Below, piece after piece: positions 25,014-34,332 of a stretch of DNA of 64,000 nucleotides. Source of the DNA: Clostridium sp. K13 (GTDB taxonomy: Bacteria > Bacillota > Clostridia > Clostridiales > Clostridiaceae); NCBI RefSeq assembly GCF_019734195.1, contig NZ_JAASHM010000014.1, forward strand, positions 1 through 64,000, read 5' to 3'. Position numbers and translations under genes: made by a program. The notes beneath the pieces were generated by a model. It searched no databases, had not been told where the DNA came from, and saw only the letters and a program-made list of their open reading frames with translations. Numbering within the stretch: position 1 is the first letter of the stretch; every line of letters begins with the position of its first letter.

Positions 25014-26015
25014 ATGAGTAAAACAACCCTATTAGATATTGCAAAAGAGGTAGGTTTATCGAAAACGACAGTATCTATGGTATTAAATAAAAAAGATATA
25101 AATGTATCAGAAGAAACGCGAAATAGAATATTTGAAGCAGCAAAAAGGTTAAATTATATACCTAATTCACTAGCTAGAAGTCTTAGTACTAAGAAAAGTT
25201 ACACTATTGGTTTTATAATTCCAGATATAGAAAATCCATTTTTCTCAGAGATGGCAAAGGCAATTGAGGCAGAGGCAGAAAAGTATGGGTATAGTATGAT
25301 ACTTTGTAATACTTTTAATAGTGGAAGTAAGGAAGATGAATACGTAAAGCTGCTTATAAGTAAGCTTATAGATGGAGTAGTAATTGCATCAAGTGGAGAA
25401 AAAAACAAATCAACAGAGTTATTAAAAAATAACGATATTCCTTTTGTAATTTTAGATAGACAGGTTGATGAACAAGATAATATTAACGGTGTATTTTGTG
25501 ATAATAAAAATGGAATTAAGCTTGGTGTAAAGTACCTAATTGAAAAGGGATATAAAAATATAGCTTTTGTTGGAGGAAGTAATAAGGGAGTACTAGCTAA
25601 TTCAAGATTGAAGTACTTTTGTGAGACAGCAAAGGAAAATAATATATTTAATGAAGAGCTTGTATTAGAAGAGGAGTTTTCATTAGAAGGTGGAATAAGA
25701 GCAACAGAAAAATTAATAAATGAAAATAAAACAATTGATGCTATATTTTATAGCAGTGATGTTATGGCTATTGGTGGTATGAAATACCTACTAAGGCAAG
25801 GATATTCTATACCCGATGATATAGGAATATTAGGATATGATAATATAGGAATTTGTTCTTTTATTGAACCTGAATTAACTACTATAGCCCAGCCTATATA
25901 TAAGATGGGAGAAGAAGCTTGTAAATTATTAATGAATGAAATAAATAAGAAAAATAAATCAAATCAAATAATTAATTTAACTCCATATTTAGTTGAAAGA
26001 AAAACAATAAGATAG
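25014..26015 (+). CDS. rbsR: LacI-family repressor of the ribose operon
   Basis: A 333-residue LacI-type regulator: N-terminal HTH (TLLDIAKEVGLSKTTVSMVL) with hinge PNSLARSLSTKKS, then a Peripla_BP sugar-binding core. Context makes ribose or a phosphorylated derivative the likely effector; the AAACGTTT-containing operator at the rbsK promoter is the candidate target. It lies between the rbs transport genes and the split transketolase genes, so all probably belong to one regulon. Confidence 0.85.
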   Translation: MSKTTLLDIAKEVGLSKTTVSMVLNKKDINVSEETRNRIFEAAKRLNYIPNSLARSLSTKKSYTIGFIIPDIENPFFSEMAKAIEAEAEKYGYSMILCNTFNSGSKEDEYVKLLISKLIDGVVIASSGEKNKSTELLKNNDIPFVILDRQVDEQDNINGVFCDNKNGIKLGVKYLIEKGYKNIAFVGGSNKGVLANSRLKYFCETAKENNIFNEELVLEEEFSLEGGIRATEKLINENKTIDAIFYSSDVMAIGGMKYLLRQGYSIPDDIGILGYDNIGICSFIEPELTTIAQPIYKMGEEACKLLMNEINKKNKSNQIINLTPYLVERKTIR

Positions 26016-26032
26016 ATTGGTTGGTGGATAAA

Positions 26033-26845
26033 ATGAATAAGGAAATGTTAATTTCTAAATCAAAAGATGTTAGAACAAATATTATAGAAATGTTATATGA
26101 ATCAAAATCAGGTCATCCGGGTGGATCATTATCTTGTGCTGATATAATTACATATCTTTATTATGAAAAGATGAATGTAGATGCAAATAATCCTAAGGAT
26201 GAAAATAGGGATAGATTTGTATTAAGTAAAGGTCATGCAGCTCCAGCTCTTTATGCAGTCCTTGCTGAAAAAGGATTCTTTTCTAAGGATGAATTAAAGA
26301 ATTTAAGAAAAATTGGAGCAATGCTTCAAGGACATCCGGATGCTAAAAAAATATCAGGGGTTGATGTTTCAACAGGTTCGTTAGGGCAGGGGGTATCAAA
26401 TGCTGTTGGAATGGCATTAGGACTTAAATATAAGAAAAATCCAGCTAAGGTATATACTGTTTTAGGTGATGGTGAACTTCAAGAAGGATTAGTATGGGAA
26501 GCTGCTATGGCAGCAGCACATTACAAATTAGATAATTTAGTAATTATTATAGATAATAATGGACTTCAAATTGACGGAAATAATGAAGAGGTAATGGGAA
26601 TAAATCCTTTGGATGAAAAATTTAAAAGTTTTGGATTCAATGTAATTACTTGTGATGGTCATGATTTTGATGAAATACATGAAGCTATGAATATAATAGA
26701 CAGAATTCAAGGAAAGCCAAGTGTAATAATTGCAAAAACAGTAAAAGGTAAAGGCGTAAGTTTTATGGAAAATGAAGCAGGATGGCATGGACAAGCTCCT
26801 AATAATGAACAAAGAGAAAAAGCATTAATGGATATAAATGGGTAG
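26033..26845 (+). CDS. Transketolase, N-terminal subunit
   Basis: About 270 residues carrying the thiamine-diphosphate binding half: SGHPGGSLS, SKGHAAPALYA, GDGELQEGLVWEAAMAAA and DNNGLQ. It pairs with the C-terminal subunit downstream to transfer two-carbon ketol units and move ribose 5-phosphate into glycolysis. The ATG at 26033 follows GGTGG; the upstream TTG is rejected. Split transketolases are common in Firmicutes. Confidence 0.9.
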   Translation: MNKEMLISKSKDVRTNIIEMLYESKSGHPGGSLSCADIITYLYYEKMNVDANNPKDENRDRFVLSKGHAAPALYAVLAEKGFFSKDELKNLRKIGAMLQGHPDAKKISGVDVSTGSLGQGVSNAVGMALGLKYKKNPAKVYTVLGDGELQEGLVWEAAMAAAHYKLDNLVIIIDNNGLQIDGNNEEVMGINPLDEKFKSFGFNVITCDGHDFDEIHEAMNIIDRIQGKPSVIIAKTVKGKGVSFMENEAGWHGQAPNNEQREKALMDING

Positions 26846-26857
26846 GAGGATCTAAAA

Positions 26858-27784
26858 ATGGGAAAAGCAACAAGAGAATCATATGGAATGGCACTAGTTG
26901 AATTAGGAAGAGAAAATAATAATGTTGTAGTATTAGATGCGGATCTTTCTAAATCAACAAAAACAGCAGACTTTAAGAAAGAATTTGGTGAAAGATTTTT
27001 CAATGTTGGAATAGCTGAACAAAATTTAATGGGAATGGCAGCAGGACTTGCTAATGTGGGATGTGTACCATTTGCTAGTACATTTGCAGTTTTTGCAACA
27101 GGAAGAGCTTTTGAAATAATTAGAAACTCAATATGTTATCCAAAGGTTAATGTAAAAATAGCAGCAACTCATGCTGGTATAACAGTAGGGGAGGATGGTG
27201 GATCACACCAATCAGTTGAAGATATAGCTTTAATGAATTCACTTCCAAATATGACTGTTATAGTACCAGCAGATCATAGAGAAACTATGCAAGCGACAAA
27301 GGCAGCAGCAGAAATGTATGGCCCAGTTTATTTAAGATTTGGAAGATGCAATACTGAAGATATATTTGGTGATGATTATAAGTTTGAAATAGGAAAAGGA
27401 ACAGAGATTAGAGCCGGAAATGATGTAACAGTAATTGCTACAGGAATGATGGTTCAAAAAGCTATAGAAGCATCAAAAGCTTTAGAAATTGAAGGTATTA
27501 ATGTAAGAGTTATTAATATGTCAACAATTAAGCCTATAGATAGAGAAATAATAATAAAAGCAGCAAAGGAAACTAAGGGAATAGTAACAGCAGAAGAGCA
27601 CTCTATAATAGGAGGCCTTGGTGCAATGGTTTCACAAGTAGTATGTAATGAGTGTCCAACTAAGGTCAAGATGGTGGGAATTCAAGATACATTTGGTGAA
27701 TCAGGAACTCCTAATGAATTAATGGAGAAGTATGGATTAACAGCTGAAAAAATTATTGAGGAAATAAGAAATATAATTGGATAA
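26858..27784 (+). CDS. Transketolase, C-terminal subunit
   Basis: A 308-residue protein with the pyrimidine-binding domain (DADLSKSTKTADF, FFNVGIAEQNLMGMAAGLA) and the C-terminal domain (TAEEHSIIGGLGAMV). It forms the active enzyme with the preceding subunit, 12 bases upstream. Completes the ribose catabolic set; a terminator follows. Confidence 0.92.
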   Translation: MGKATRESYGMALVELGRENNNVVVLDADLSKSTKTADFKKEFGERFFNVGIAEQNLMGMAAGLANVGCVPFASTFAVFATGRAFEIIRNSICYPKVNVKIAATHAGITVGEDGGSHQSVEDIALMNSLPNMTVIVPADHRETMQATKAAAEMYGPVYLRFGRCNTEDIFGDDYKFEIGKGTEIRAGNDVTVIATGMMVQKAIEASKALEIEGINVRVINMSTIKPIDREIIIKAAKETKGIVTAEEHSIIGGLGAMVSQVVCNECPTKVKMVGIQDTFGESGTPNELMEKYGLTAEKIIEEIRNIIG

Positions 27785-27821
27785 TATTATTTAAAGGGAA
27801 AATTTATAGATAGCTAGAAAA

Positions 27822-27866
27822 GGATATTTCCAAGTGAATGTTAATTGCTTGTAAATATCTTTTTTT
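27822..27866 (+). terminator. Terminator of the ribose/transketolase unit
   Basis: GGATATTTCCAAG (27822-27834) pairs with CTTGTAAATATCT (27848-27860) with one mismatch, followed by T7. The 280-bp gap from here to the alcohol dehydrogenase is otherwise AT-rich; TTGATT (27939) with TAAAAT (27961) is a possible promoter. Confidence 0.75.
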
Positions 27867-28064
27867 ATAGTTATTAGTTATTTACTATTAAAAAAGATAA
27901 ATAAAATAAACTTTACTAAATATGATTATAAAAATATATTGATTACATTTCATAAATGGGTAAAATATGATAGAATATAATTAATAAATTTTGTCAAATT
28001 ATTAGAATAGAAATTAGATAGCTTATTTACATCTTTGAATTTATAAAATAAGGAGAATGTAAAT

Positions 28065-29213
28065 ATGAAAGAATTTAGTATAAATACTAAGATATATTTT
28101 GGAGATAAAGCATTAGATAAATTAAGTGAAATATCTAATAAAAAGGTTCTTATTATCTGTGATAATTTTATGAAAACTAGTGGAATAGCTGATAAGGTTG
28201 CTAGTAAGTTAGATAATTGTGAAGTTTCAATTTACAGCGATATTGTTCCAGATCCAAGTGTACAGATTGTAGCTTTTGGAGTTCAAAAGTTAAGAAAGTT
28301 AGGAGCAGATATTATTATTGCTTTAGGTGGAGGCTCATCAATAGATGGAGCAAAAGCCATTAGAGAGTATTACAAAAATTTATTTAAGGCAGATTATAGG
28401 GATATTAAATTTTATGCAATACCAACTACGAGTGGTACAGGCTCAGAAGTAACTGAGTATGCAGTAATTACAAATAAAGAAGAAAATTTAAAATATGCTT
28501 TAGCCGATAAATCACTACTTCCCGATGTAGCAATATTAGATCCAGAACTTGTAAAATCAGTTCCGAAAAGCATTACAGCTGATACAGGTATGGATGTTAT
28601 TACTCATGCAATTGAAGCTTATGTTTCAAATACAGCAACTGATTTTTCAGATGCATTAGCTGAGAAAGCCTTAACATTAGCTTATAATAATATTTTAAGG
28701 GCTTATAATAATGGAAATGATATTGAAGCAAGGGAAGGACTTCATAATGCTTCATGCCTTGCTGGAATGGCTTTTAATTCATCAGGACTTGGAATTACTC
28801 ATAGTTTAGCTCATGCTATAGGAGGAAAGCTTCACATTCCACATGGTAAAGCAAATGCAATAATACTACCTTATGTTATGGAGTTTAATTCAGGATTAGA
28901 TAATAAACTATATATGCAAGAATGCAGTGAAGTTGCGAAAAAGTATTCAAGACTTGCAAAACTTTTAGATATGAATGCAAATAGTACAGTTATTGGGGTA
29001 AATAATTTAATTAAAAATATATTTGAACTTCAAAAAAAATTAAATATTCCACAAACTTTAATGGAACTTGGTGTAGATATAAATATTGTTTTAGGCGCAA
29101 AAGAGGAAATATTAAATGCTGCTTTAAAAGATATTTGTACAAAGGCAAATCCAGTAGATGTTTCAAGAGAAGATTTAGAAAAATTATTAGATAGAATTAT
29201 AGGAAATAAATAA
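28065..29213 (+). CDS. Iron-containing alcohol dehydrogenase
   Basis: A 382-residue group III alcohol dehydrogenase: GGGSSIDGAKAI nucleotide loop, IPTTSGTGSEVT, and iron-ligand region HAIEAYVSNTATDF with GLGITHSLAHAIGGKLHIPHG. Similar to PduQ and EutG. It reduces acetaldehyde to ethanol and regenerates NAD+ consumed by the aldehyde dehydrogenase. It precedes the MerR gene and the cut operon and probably belongs to the choline pathway, but it sits outside the main operon. Confidence 0.88.
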   Translation: MKEFSINTKIYFGDKALDKLSEISNKKVLIICDNFMKTSGIADKVASKLDNCEVSIYSDIVPDPSVQIVAFGVQKLRKLGADIIIALGGGSSIDGAKAIREYYKNLFKADYRDIKFYAIPTTSGTGSEVTEYAVITNKEENLKYALADKSLLPDVAILDPELVKSVPKSITADTGMDVITHAIEAYVSNTATDFSDALAEKALTLAYNNILRAYNNGNDIEAREGLHNASCLAGMAFNSSGLGITHSLAHAIGGKLHIPHGKANAIILPYVMEFNSGLDNKLYMQECSEVAKKYSRLAKLLDMNANSTVIGVNNLIKNIFELQKKLNIPQTLMELGVDINIVLGAKEEILNAALKDICTKANPVDVSREDLEKLLDRIIGNK

Positions 29214-29220
29214 TATATAT

Positions 29221-29284
29221 ACGTAAAATAGGTTGCAGTGCGAATGATTTAAGGTTATTTTAGCAGAATGCAGCTTATTTTCGT
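29221..29284 (+). other. Imperfect inverted repeat after the alcohol dehydrogenase
   Basis: Left arm 29221-29237 (ACGTAAAATAGGTTGCA) pairs imperfectly with 29269-29284 (TGCAGCTTATTTTCGT), enclosing about 30 bases. There is no clear T-run, so it may be a weak terminator or a stabilising stem. Confidence 0.45.
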
Positions 29285-29388
29285 TTATCAAATATTAAAG
29301 TATTAATAAAAAATAATTGTAAGAAATTCATATATTAAAGAAAGTTAAAAATATAACATAGTTAGTTAAAGTTCTAGGGGGTAGACAT

Positions 29389-30213
29389 ATGAATAGTGAA
29401 ATGTATTATATTGGCAAAGTGGAGAAAACCTGTAGAATCAGTAAAAAGACATTAAGATACTATGATAAGCTTGGTATTTTATCACCAGATGAAATTTGTC
29501 ATGAAAATGGATATAGGTATTATAGTAAAAAGAATATGTTATCGATACCGGTTATAAAGTATTATAAGCAAAGTGGATTTAAACTTGAGGAAATTAAAAA
29601 TTTAATTTATAAATCTGAATGCAAGGAAATAGAGGAAAGTTTTAGAGAAAAGATTGAGGAGCTAGAGGAGTTAGAAAAAAAATTAGTATTAAAGAAAAAA
29701 TCAATTAAGGACTGGCATTCTTTAGTTAAAGAAGCCAAAATGGTAATTGATAATAATCTTTGTGAAGTATCTGCAAAATATATTGAAAAAAATGAAATGT
29801 TATTTTTAGATCAAAAGTTTAGCTATGATTATATGGATTCCATAATAAATATTGAATTTACTAATTATATTGAGAGTATAGGAAATGCCATAACAGGACC
29901 TGTTATTATTCAATTTCCATCATATAAGTGTAAGATGAAGGGAAGTTGTAAAAGCATGAGAATAATTCAAAAAGGTCTTTTAAAAACTGATGAAGCAAGG
30001 ACTATAGAGTTTGGAGATATATTTGTGGCATCTTGCTATCATATAGGATCTCACGATAATATTTTAGATACTTATAATAAAATATTAGATTGGATAGAAA
30101 GACATGGCTATGAAGCTGAAGATAGTTGCTATGAAAGATATGTAGTAGATTATTGGACAAGTAAGGATTCGAATAATTATGTTACAGAAGTTATGATTAA
30201 AATTAAGAGTTAA
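29389..30213 (+). CDS. MerR family activator, likely regulator of the cut locus
   Basis: A 274-residue protein: N-terminal MerR helix-turn-helix (KTLRYYDKLGILSPD, ENGYRYYSKKNM), a long dimerisation coiled coil (about 75-115), and a C-terminal effector-binding region resembling GyrI-like/BmrR domains. Directly upstream of the microcompartment operon, whose main promoter has the 20-bp spacer typical of MerR targets. It is likely an inducer-dependent activator; choline or acetaldehyde are only guesses. A terminator separates it from the operon. Confidence 0.82.
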   Translation: MNSEMYYIGKVEKTCRISKKTLRYYDKLGILSPDEICHENGYRYYSKKNMLSIPVIKYYKQSGFKLEEIKNLIYKSECKEIEESFREKIEELEELEKKLVLKKKSIKDWHSLVKEAKMVIDNNLCEVSAKYIEKNEMLFLDQKFSYDYMDSIINIEFTNYIESIGNAITGPVIIQFPSYKCKMKGSCKSMRIIQKGLLKTDEARTIEFGDIFVASCYHIGSHDNILDTYNKILDWIERHGYEAEDSCYERYVVDYWTSKDSNNYVTEVMIKIKS

Positions 30214-30303
30214 AATATATGAATTATAATGAATAAAAAAATTAATAGCTATTAATTATTAAAGTTAAAAGCAAACCTTAAATCTAAGGGGAAGGTTTTA
30301 AAG

Positions 30304-30339
30304 GGAGGTTCAATTTAGAGTTGAACCTTCTTTTTTTTT
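30304..30339 (+). terminator. Terminator of the merR gene
   Basis: GGAGGTTCAA (30304-30313) and TTGAACCTTC (30321-30330) form the stem, followed by T9. A second inverted repeat AAACCTT/AAGGTTT (30273-30298) lies just before and may compete with it. Confidence 0.85.
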
Positions 30340-30497
30340 ACATTAATATTACACGAAGAAAATCGTCAAAAAATTACAAAAAAACGAATGTGAAATTAAT
30401 GTAAATATAACATAATATTATTTTTTTTGGGGATATAATTAAATTTAATTATAAATATGTAAACGAATAATAAATAAAAGTTAATAAAAAATTAATA

Positions 30498-30529
30498 TTG
30501 ACATTGAACTTAGGGGGAGGGATTATAAT
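30498..30529 (+). promoter_or_regulatory. Cut microcompartment operon promoter with a 20-bp spacer
   Basis: TTGACA (30498-30503) and TATAAT (30524-30529) are perfect boxes, but they are 20 bases apart rather than 17. That is the hallmark of promoters that MerR proteins activate by twisting DNA. A clear dyad was not found in the spacer, which contains CTTAGGGGGAGGG. A merR gene lies 285 bp upstream. Confidence 0.6.
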
Positions 30530-30764
30530 TTAGTTGAAAATACCAGAGAGAAAAATAAGATTATCTAATATTCTAATATGACAAAAAATTGACAAAAGTT
30601 TAAAGGGTTTATTTAAAAGTTAAACCTCAACCTTTATGTAAGCGTTTAATTTAATGTTTTGCATATTTTATGAAAATAAAATGATTACTTAAATAGAATA
30701 AAAAATCTTTTGAGTAATTCAATTTATTAAATATAAATTTAATAAAAAGGAGGAGAATTGCTTT
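30530..30764 (+). other. Long 5' leader of the cut operon
   Basis: About 235 bases without a gene. A second TTGACA is at 30589-30594 with no good -10. Inverted repeat GGTTTA (30606-30611)/TAAACC (30621-30626) and a cre-like TGTAAGCGTTTAAT (from 30637) may add regulation, including carbon catabolite control. No riboswitch is recognised. Confidence 0.4.
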
Positions 30765-31880
30765 ATGACGGATATTTCTGTAGGAGTTGATTCTAAAATG
30801 AATAGCAAAGAAAGAACTGCTAGAGCTTTAGAATTAAAAGCAAAAATGAAAAGTAATTTTTTTAAGAAAGGAATAGCGATTGCGTTATTTTCGGGTGTTT
30901 CATATGGATTCTACACAGCATTCTTAACTATGGGTATGAGTAAGGGTGTTTGGGCAGATTGGTATGGTGCAAACAAAGCAGGACTTTCAACATTTGTAAT
31001 TGTATATTTACTTGCAGCTCTTGGAAATGCAATAAATGATAGCTGTAGTGCTGTTTGGGCAATTGGAAATTCATTAGTACAAGGTAAGTTTAAAGATTTT
31101 TTAAGATGTTTAAATAGTAAGCCAGGAAGAACAATTATATTGGCAGCACTTTTAGGAGGGCCAATTGCAGGGACAGCATATGTTGTAGCACTTCAAATGG
31201 CAGGGCCTATAATAGTTCCAATATCAGCTCTTTGTCCAGCAATAGCTGCAATACTTGGAAAAATATTATATAAACAAGAAATTACGAAACGTATGTCTGT
31301 AGGAATTGTAATTTGTGTATGTGCAAGTTTCTTAATTGGAAGCACAGGATTTTCAGGAGGCGTTTCAGATGGATTCATACTTGGAATTTTAATAGCAATA
31401 ATTGCAGCCTTAGGATGGGGATTTGAAGGATGTGTTGCTGGATATGCATCAACTATGGTTGATCCTCAAATCGGAATTTGTATTCGTCAATTATCATCAG
31501 GTATAGCAAATTTATTTATAGTAGTTCCTATAATGGGTGTAATGGCTGGTGGAATTGGTATTTCAAATAAATTAGTAATAGAAGCTTTTACTAGTGGCCC
31601 AGCAATGATTTGGTTCGTTTTAAGTGGATTATTAACATTCTTAACTTTCATGACTTGGTATAAAGGAAATAGTATGTGTGGAGCTGGACTTGGAACAGCT
31701 TGTAATGGAACATATTCATTCTTTGGACCATTTGCTTGTTACTTAATTTTAGGAGTTGCAGCTGGTATGGAAGGATGGACAATCCCTGCAATAGCATGGG
31801 TAGGAGCTATAATCATGATGTTTGGTATATTGACTATTGCAATGAATCCTTTAGATTTATTTAGAAAGAAGGAGGCATAA
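30765..31880 (+). CDS. DMT/EamA-type membrane transporter of the cut locus
   Basis: A 371-residue integral membrane protein with about ten hydrophobic segments arranged as two five-helix halves, like the drug/metabolite transporter superfamily. A short charged N-terminus faces the cytoplasm. It is the first gene of the choline microcompartment operon, so it may import choline or expel trimethylamine or ethanol. No experimental match is known to me. It starts 11 bases after GGAGG. Confidence 0.7.
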   Translation: MTDISVGVDSKMNSKERTARALELKAKMKSNFFKKGIAIALFSGVSYGFYTAFLTMGMSKGVWADWYGANKAGLSTFVIVYLLAALGNAINDSCSAVWAIGNSLVQGKFKDFLRCLNSKPGRTIILAALLGGPIAGTAYVVALQMAGPIIVPISALCPAIAAILGKILYKQEITKRMSVGIVICVCASFLIGSTGFSGGVSDGFILGILIAIIAALGWGFEGCVAGYASTMVDPQIGICIRQLSSGIANLFIVVPIMGVMAGGIGISNKLVIEAFTSGPAMIWFVLSGLLTFLTFMTWYKGNSMCGAGLGTACNGTYSFFGPFACYLILGVAAGMEGWTIPAIAWVGAIIMMFGILTIAMNPLDLFRKKEA

Positions 31881-31884
31881 GAAT

Positions 31885-32151
31885 ATGAAACCACTTAACT
31901 ATGCTATTTTAAAATACTTTACAACAGTTGAAGAGGCTTCTGTTAATAATGTTATGGAAGATCTGAAAGATGATTATAAAAGTTTAAGAACATTTAATAA
32001 GAATGAAATAATAAATGCATTACTTACAGCGGAAGCAAATGGATTAATTGAAGAAACTAGAGTAGATTTAGATAAAAATGATGATCTTGAAATTTTCTAT
32101 CATGCTACTGAAGAAAGTAAGGCAGCAATTAATAGCTATATAAAAGATTAA
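31885..32151 (+). CDS. Small winged-helix-like protein of the cut operon
   Basis: An 88-residue soluble protein. Its pattern (ILKYFTTVEEASVNNVMEDL, then FNKNEIINALLTAEANGLIEET) resembles a small winged helix. I do not recognise a family. AAGGAGG of the preceding gene's end is its RBS. Its fixed place between the transporter and the shell genes suggests a local role, either regulatory or in shell assembly. Confidence 0.55.
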   Translation: MKPLNYAILKYFTTVEEASVNNVMEDLKDDYKSLRTFNKNEIINALLTAEANGLIEETRVDLDKNDDLEIFYHATEESKAAINSYIKD

Positions 32152-32184
32152 ATTTTAGGATATTTAAAATAGGAGGTATTTTAA

Positions 32185-32481
32185 ATGAAATATTATGGTG
32201 ATGAAGCTTTAGGATTAGTAGAAACGATTGGCTTAGTTCCGGCCCTTGAGGCAGCGGATAAAATGCTAAAAGCCGCAAATGTTGAATTAGTTTCATATGA
32301 AAATATAGGTTCAACTTTAGTTACTATAATGGTAAAAGGTGATGTTGCAGCCGTAAAGGCAGCAGTTGAGGTTGGGGCAGAGGCAGCCGCTGCAATTGGA
32401 AAGCTTACAGCTAAAAATGTAATGCCAAGACCGATTAGAGAAGTTGGAAAAATAGTATCAGTACATGATATAGATGAGTAA
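32185..32481 (+). CDS. BMC-H microcompartment shell protein
   Basis: A 98-residue single BMC domain ([35 protein letters not shown]) of the PduA/EutM/CcmK class. It forms hexamers that tile the facets of the shell and whose central pore passes small molecules. Preceded by TAGGAGG. It is the first of several shell proteins in the operon. Confidence 0.93.
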   Translation: MKYYGDEALGLVETIGLVPALEAADKMLKAANVELVSYENIGSTLVTIMVKGDVAAVKAAVEVGAEAAAAIGKLTAKNVMPRPIREVGKIVSVHDIDE

Positions 32482-32498
32482 GAGGGGAAGAGTTAATT

Positions 32499-32798
32499 AT
32501 GATTAGACATGAAGCCATAGGATTAATTGAAACTTTCGGATTAGTTTTTGCTTTAGAAGCAGCAGACGCTATGTGTAAAGCAGCAGATGTTGAATTAGTT
32601 GGATATGAAAATGTAGCATCTGGATATATTTCAGTAATAGTAACTGGTGATGTTGGAGCTTGTAGAGCAGCTGTAGATACAGGGGTTAGAGCCGTTCAAG
32701 AGATGGAAGGTGGAAATCTTTATAGTTCAGTAGTTATTGCAAGGCCACATAATGATTTGCAAAAAATCATTGATAAGTATGCTATAGAATCAATATAA
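32499..32798 (+). CDS. BMC-H microcompartment shell protein, paralogue
   Basis: A 99-residue BMC domain (AIGLIETFGLVFALEAADAMC, CRAAVDTGVRAVQEM, IARPHNDL) clearly different from its neighbour, including two Cys residues. It forms hexamers of the same class. Eighteen bases separate it from the upstream BMC-H gene; RBS is AGAGGGGAAG. Confidence 0.92.
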   Translation: MIRHEAIGLIETFGLVFALEAADAMCKAADVELVGYENVASGYISVIVTGDVGACRAAVDTGVRAVQEMEGGNLYSSVVIARPHNDLQKIIDKYAIESI

Positions 32799-32822
32799 AA
32801 ATTATGAAGAGGGGAGAAGAGA

Positions 32823-34328
32823 ATGAATATTATAGACAATGATTTACTCTCCATGCAAGAAGCTAGAATACTTGTCGAGAATGCAAGGGAAGCTCAAAAA
32901 AAATTAGCTACTTTTTCACAAGAAAAATTAGATGAAATTTCATATAGAATTCTTGAGGTGGTAGAAGAATATGTAAATGAATTAGCTAGACTTTCATTTG
33001 AAGAAACTGACTTAGGCAAAGTTGAAGACAAGCTAGTAAAAGATAAGTTTGTAATAACTTATTTAAGAAATCGATTAAAGGATATGAAATGTGTAGGAGT
33101 TATTGGAACAGATGAAAAAAATAAAACTATGGATATAGGAGTTCCAATAGGGGTTATTGCAGCATTCTGTCCTGAGACAAGCCCTGTTTCAACAATAATT
33201 TATAAGGCTACAATAGCCATAAAATCAGGAAATGCAATTGTTTTTTCTCTTAATCCAAGAGCTAAAAAAGTTATGAAGAGAACTTTGGATATTTTAATTA
33301 GAGCTGCAGAAGGTTATGGACTTCCAGAGGGAGCTTTATCATATTTAAGTGTTGTTTCAGATAGTGGGTCATACGAGCTTATGAAACATAAGGATACTTC
33401 ATTAATTATGAATACAGGTGTTGATGAAATTTTAGAGTATGCTAAAAAATCAGGAAAACCAATGATTTATGGTGGAAATGGAAATGGACCAGCTTTTATA
33501 GAAAGAACTGCTGATATATCAAAAGCGGTTAAGGATATTATTGATAGCAAAAGTTTTGACTATGGAGTAGTATCTGGCGCAGAGCAGTCAATAGTTGTTG
33601 ACAGTATAATTGCTAAAGATGTTAAAGATGAGCTTATTAAAAAAGGGGCTTACTTTATGACTGATGAAGAATCTAAAGCTTTAGGAAAGTTGCTATTTAA
33701 TAAAGATGGAAGCTTTGTAAAAGAGTTTTTAGGAAAGTCACCACAAATTTTAGCAAAAAGAGCAGGTTTTAGAGTTGCATCTAATATAAAAGTTTTAATT
33801 TCTAATGAAAAATATGTTTCTTTAGATAATCCACATTCTAGAGAAAGATTATGTCCAGTTCTTTCTTTCTACATAGAAGATGATTGGATGCATGCTTGTG
33901 AAAAGTGTATAGAACTTCTTTTAAGTGAGAGGCAAGGTCATACACTTGTAATTCACTCAAATGATAATGAAGTAATAAAACAATTTGCATTAAAGAAACC
34001 AGTTGGAAGAATACTGGTAAATACTTCTGGTGTTTTTGGAAGTATGGGTGGAACTACAAATTTATTTCCATCAATGACATTAGGAAGTGGATCAGTGGGG
34101 AAAGGTATGACATCAGATAATGTTTCTCCAATGAATTTAGTTTATATAAGAAAAGTTGGTTTCGAGGTTAGAAATAAAGAAGAACTTTTAAAAAGTATTG
34201 GAGTAAATGAGAATATAATTCTAGATTTAGAAGATACAAAAAAAGAAGAATCTTTAGATAATGTTAAATTATTAAAAAATATATTAAAAGAGATTTTAAA
34301 AGAAAAGAATAAATATGAAAAGGAGTAA
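32823..34328 (+). CDS. Aldehyde dehydrogenase homologue lacking the catalytic cysteine
   Basis: A 501-residue member of the CoA-acylating aldehyde dehydrogenase family (PduP/EutE-like). The essential Cys, seen at 251 in the paralogue at 42223 (DNGTICASEQS), is Ser251 here ([11 protein letters not shown]; codon 33573-33575). The nucleotide-loop region is also altered (NTGVDEIL instead of TGGPGM). It is therefore probably inactive as a dehydrogenase. A C-terminal amphipathic helix ([15 protein letters not shown]) may be an encapsulation tag. It could scaffold or regulate the active enzyme; the whole frame is intact, so it looks selected. Confidence 0.8.
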   Translation: MNIIDNDLLSMQEARILVENAREAQKKLATFSQEKLDEISYRILEVVEEYVNELARLSFEETDLGKVEDKLVKDKFVITYLRNRLKDMKCVGVIGTDEKNKTMDIGVPIGVIAAFCPETSPVSTIIYKATIAIKSGNAIVFSLNPRAKKVMKRTLDILIRAAEGYGLPEGALSYLSVVSDSGSYELMKHKDTSLIMNTGVDEILEYAKKSGKPMIYGGNGNGPAFIERTADISKAVKDIIDSKSFDYGVVSGAEQSIVVDSIIAKDVKDELIKKGAYFMTDEESKALGKLLFNKDGSFVKEFLGKSPQILAKRAGFRVASNIKVLISNEKYVSLDNPHSRERLCPVLSFYIEDDWMHACEKCIELLLSERQGHTLVIHSNDNEVIKQFALKKPVGRILVNTSGVFGSMGGTTNLFPSMTLGSGSVGKGMTSDNVSPMNLVYIRKVGFEVRNKEELLKSIGVNENIILDLEDTKKEESLDNVKLLKNILKEILKEKNKYEKE

Positions 34329-34332
34329 AGAA

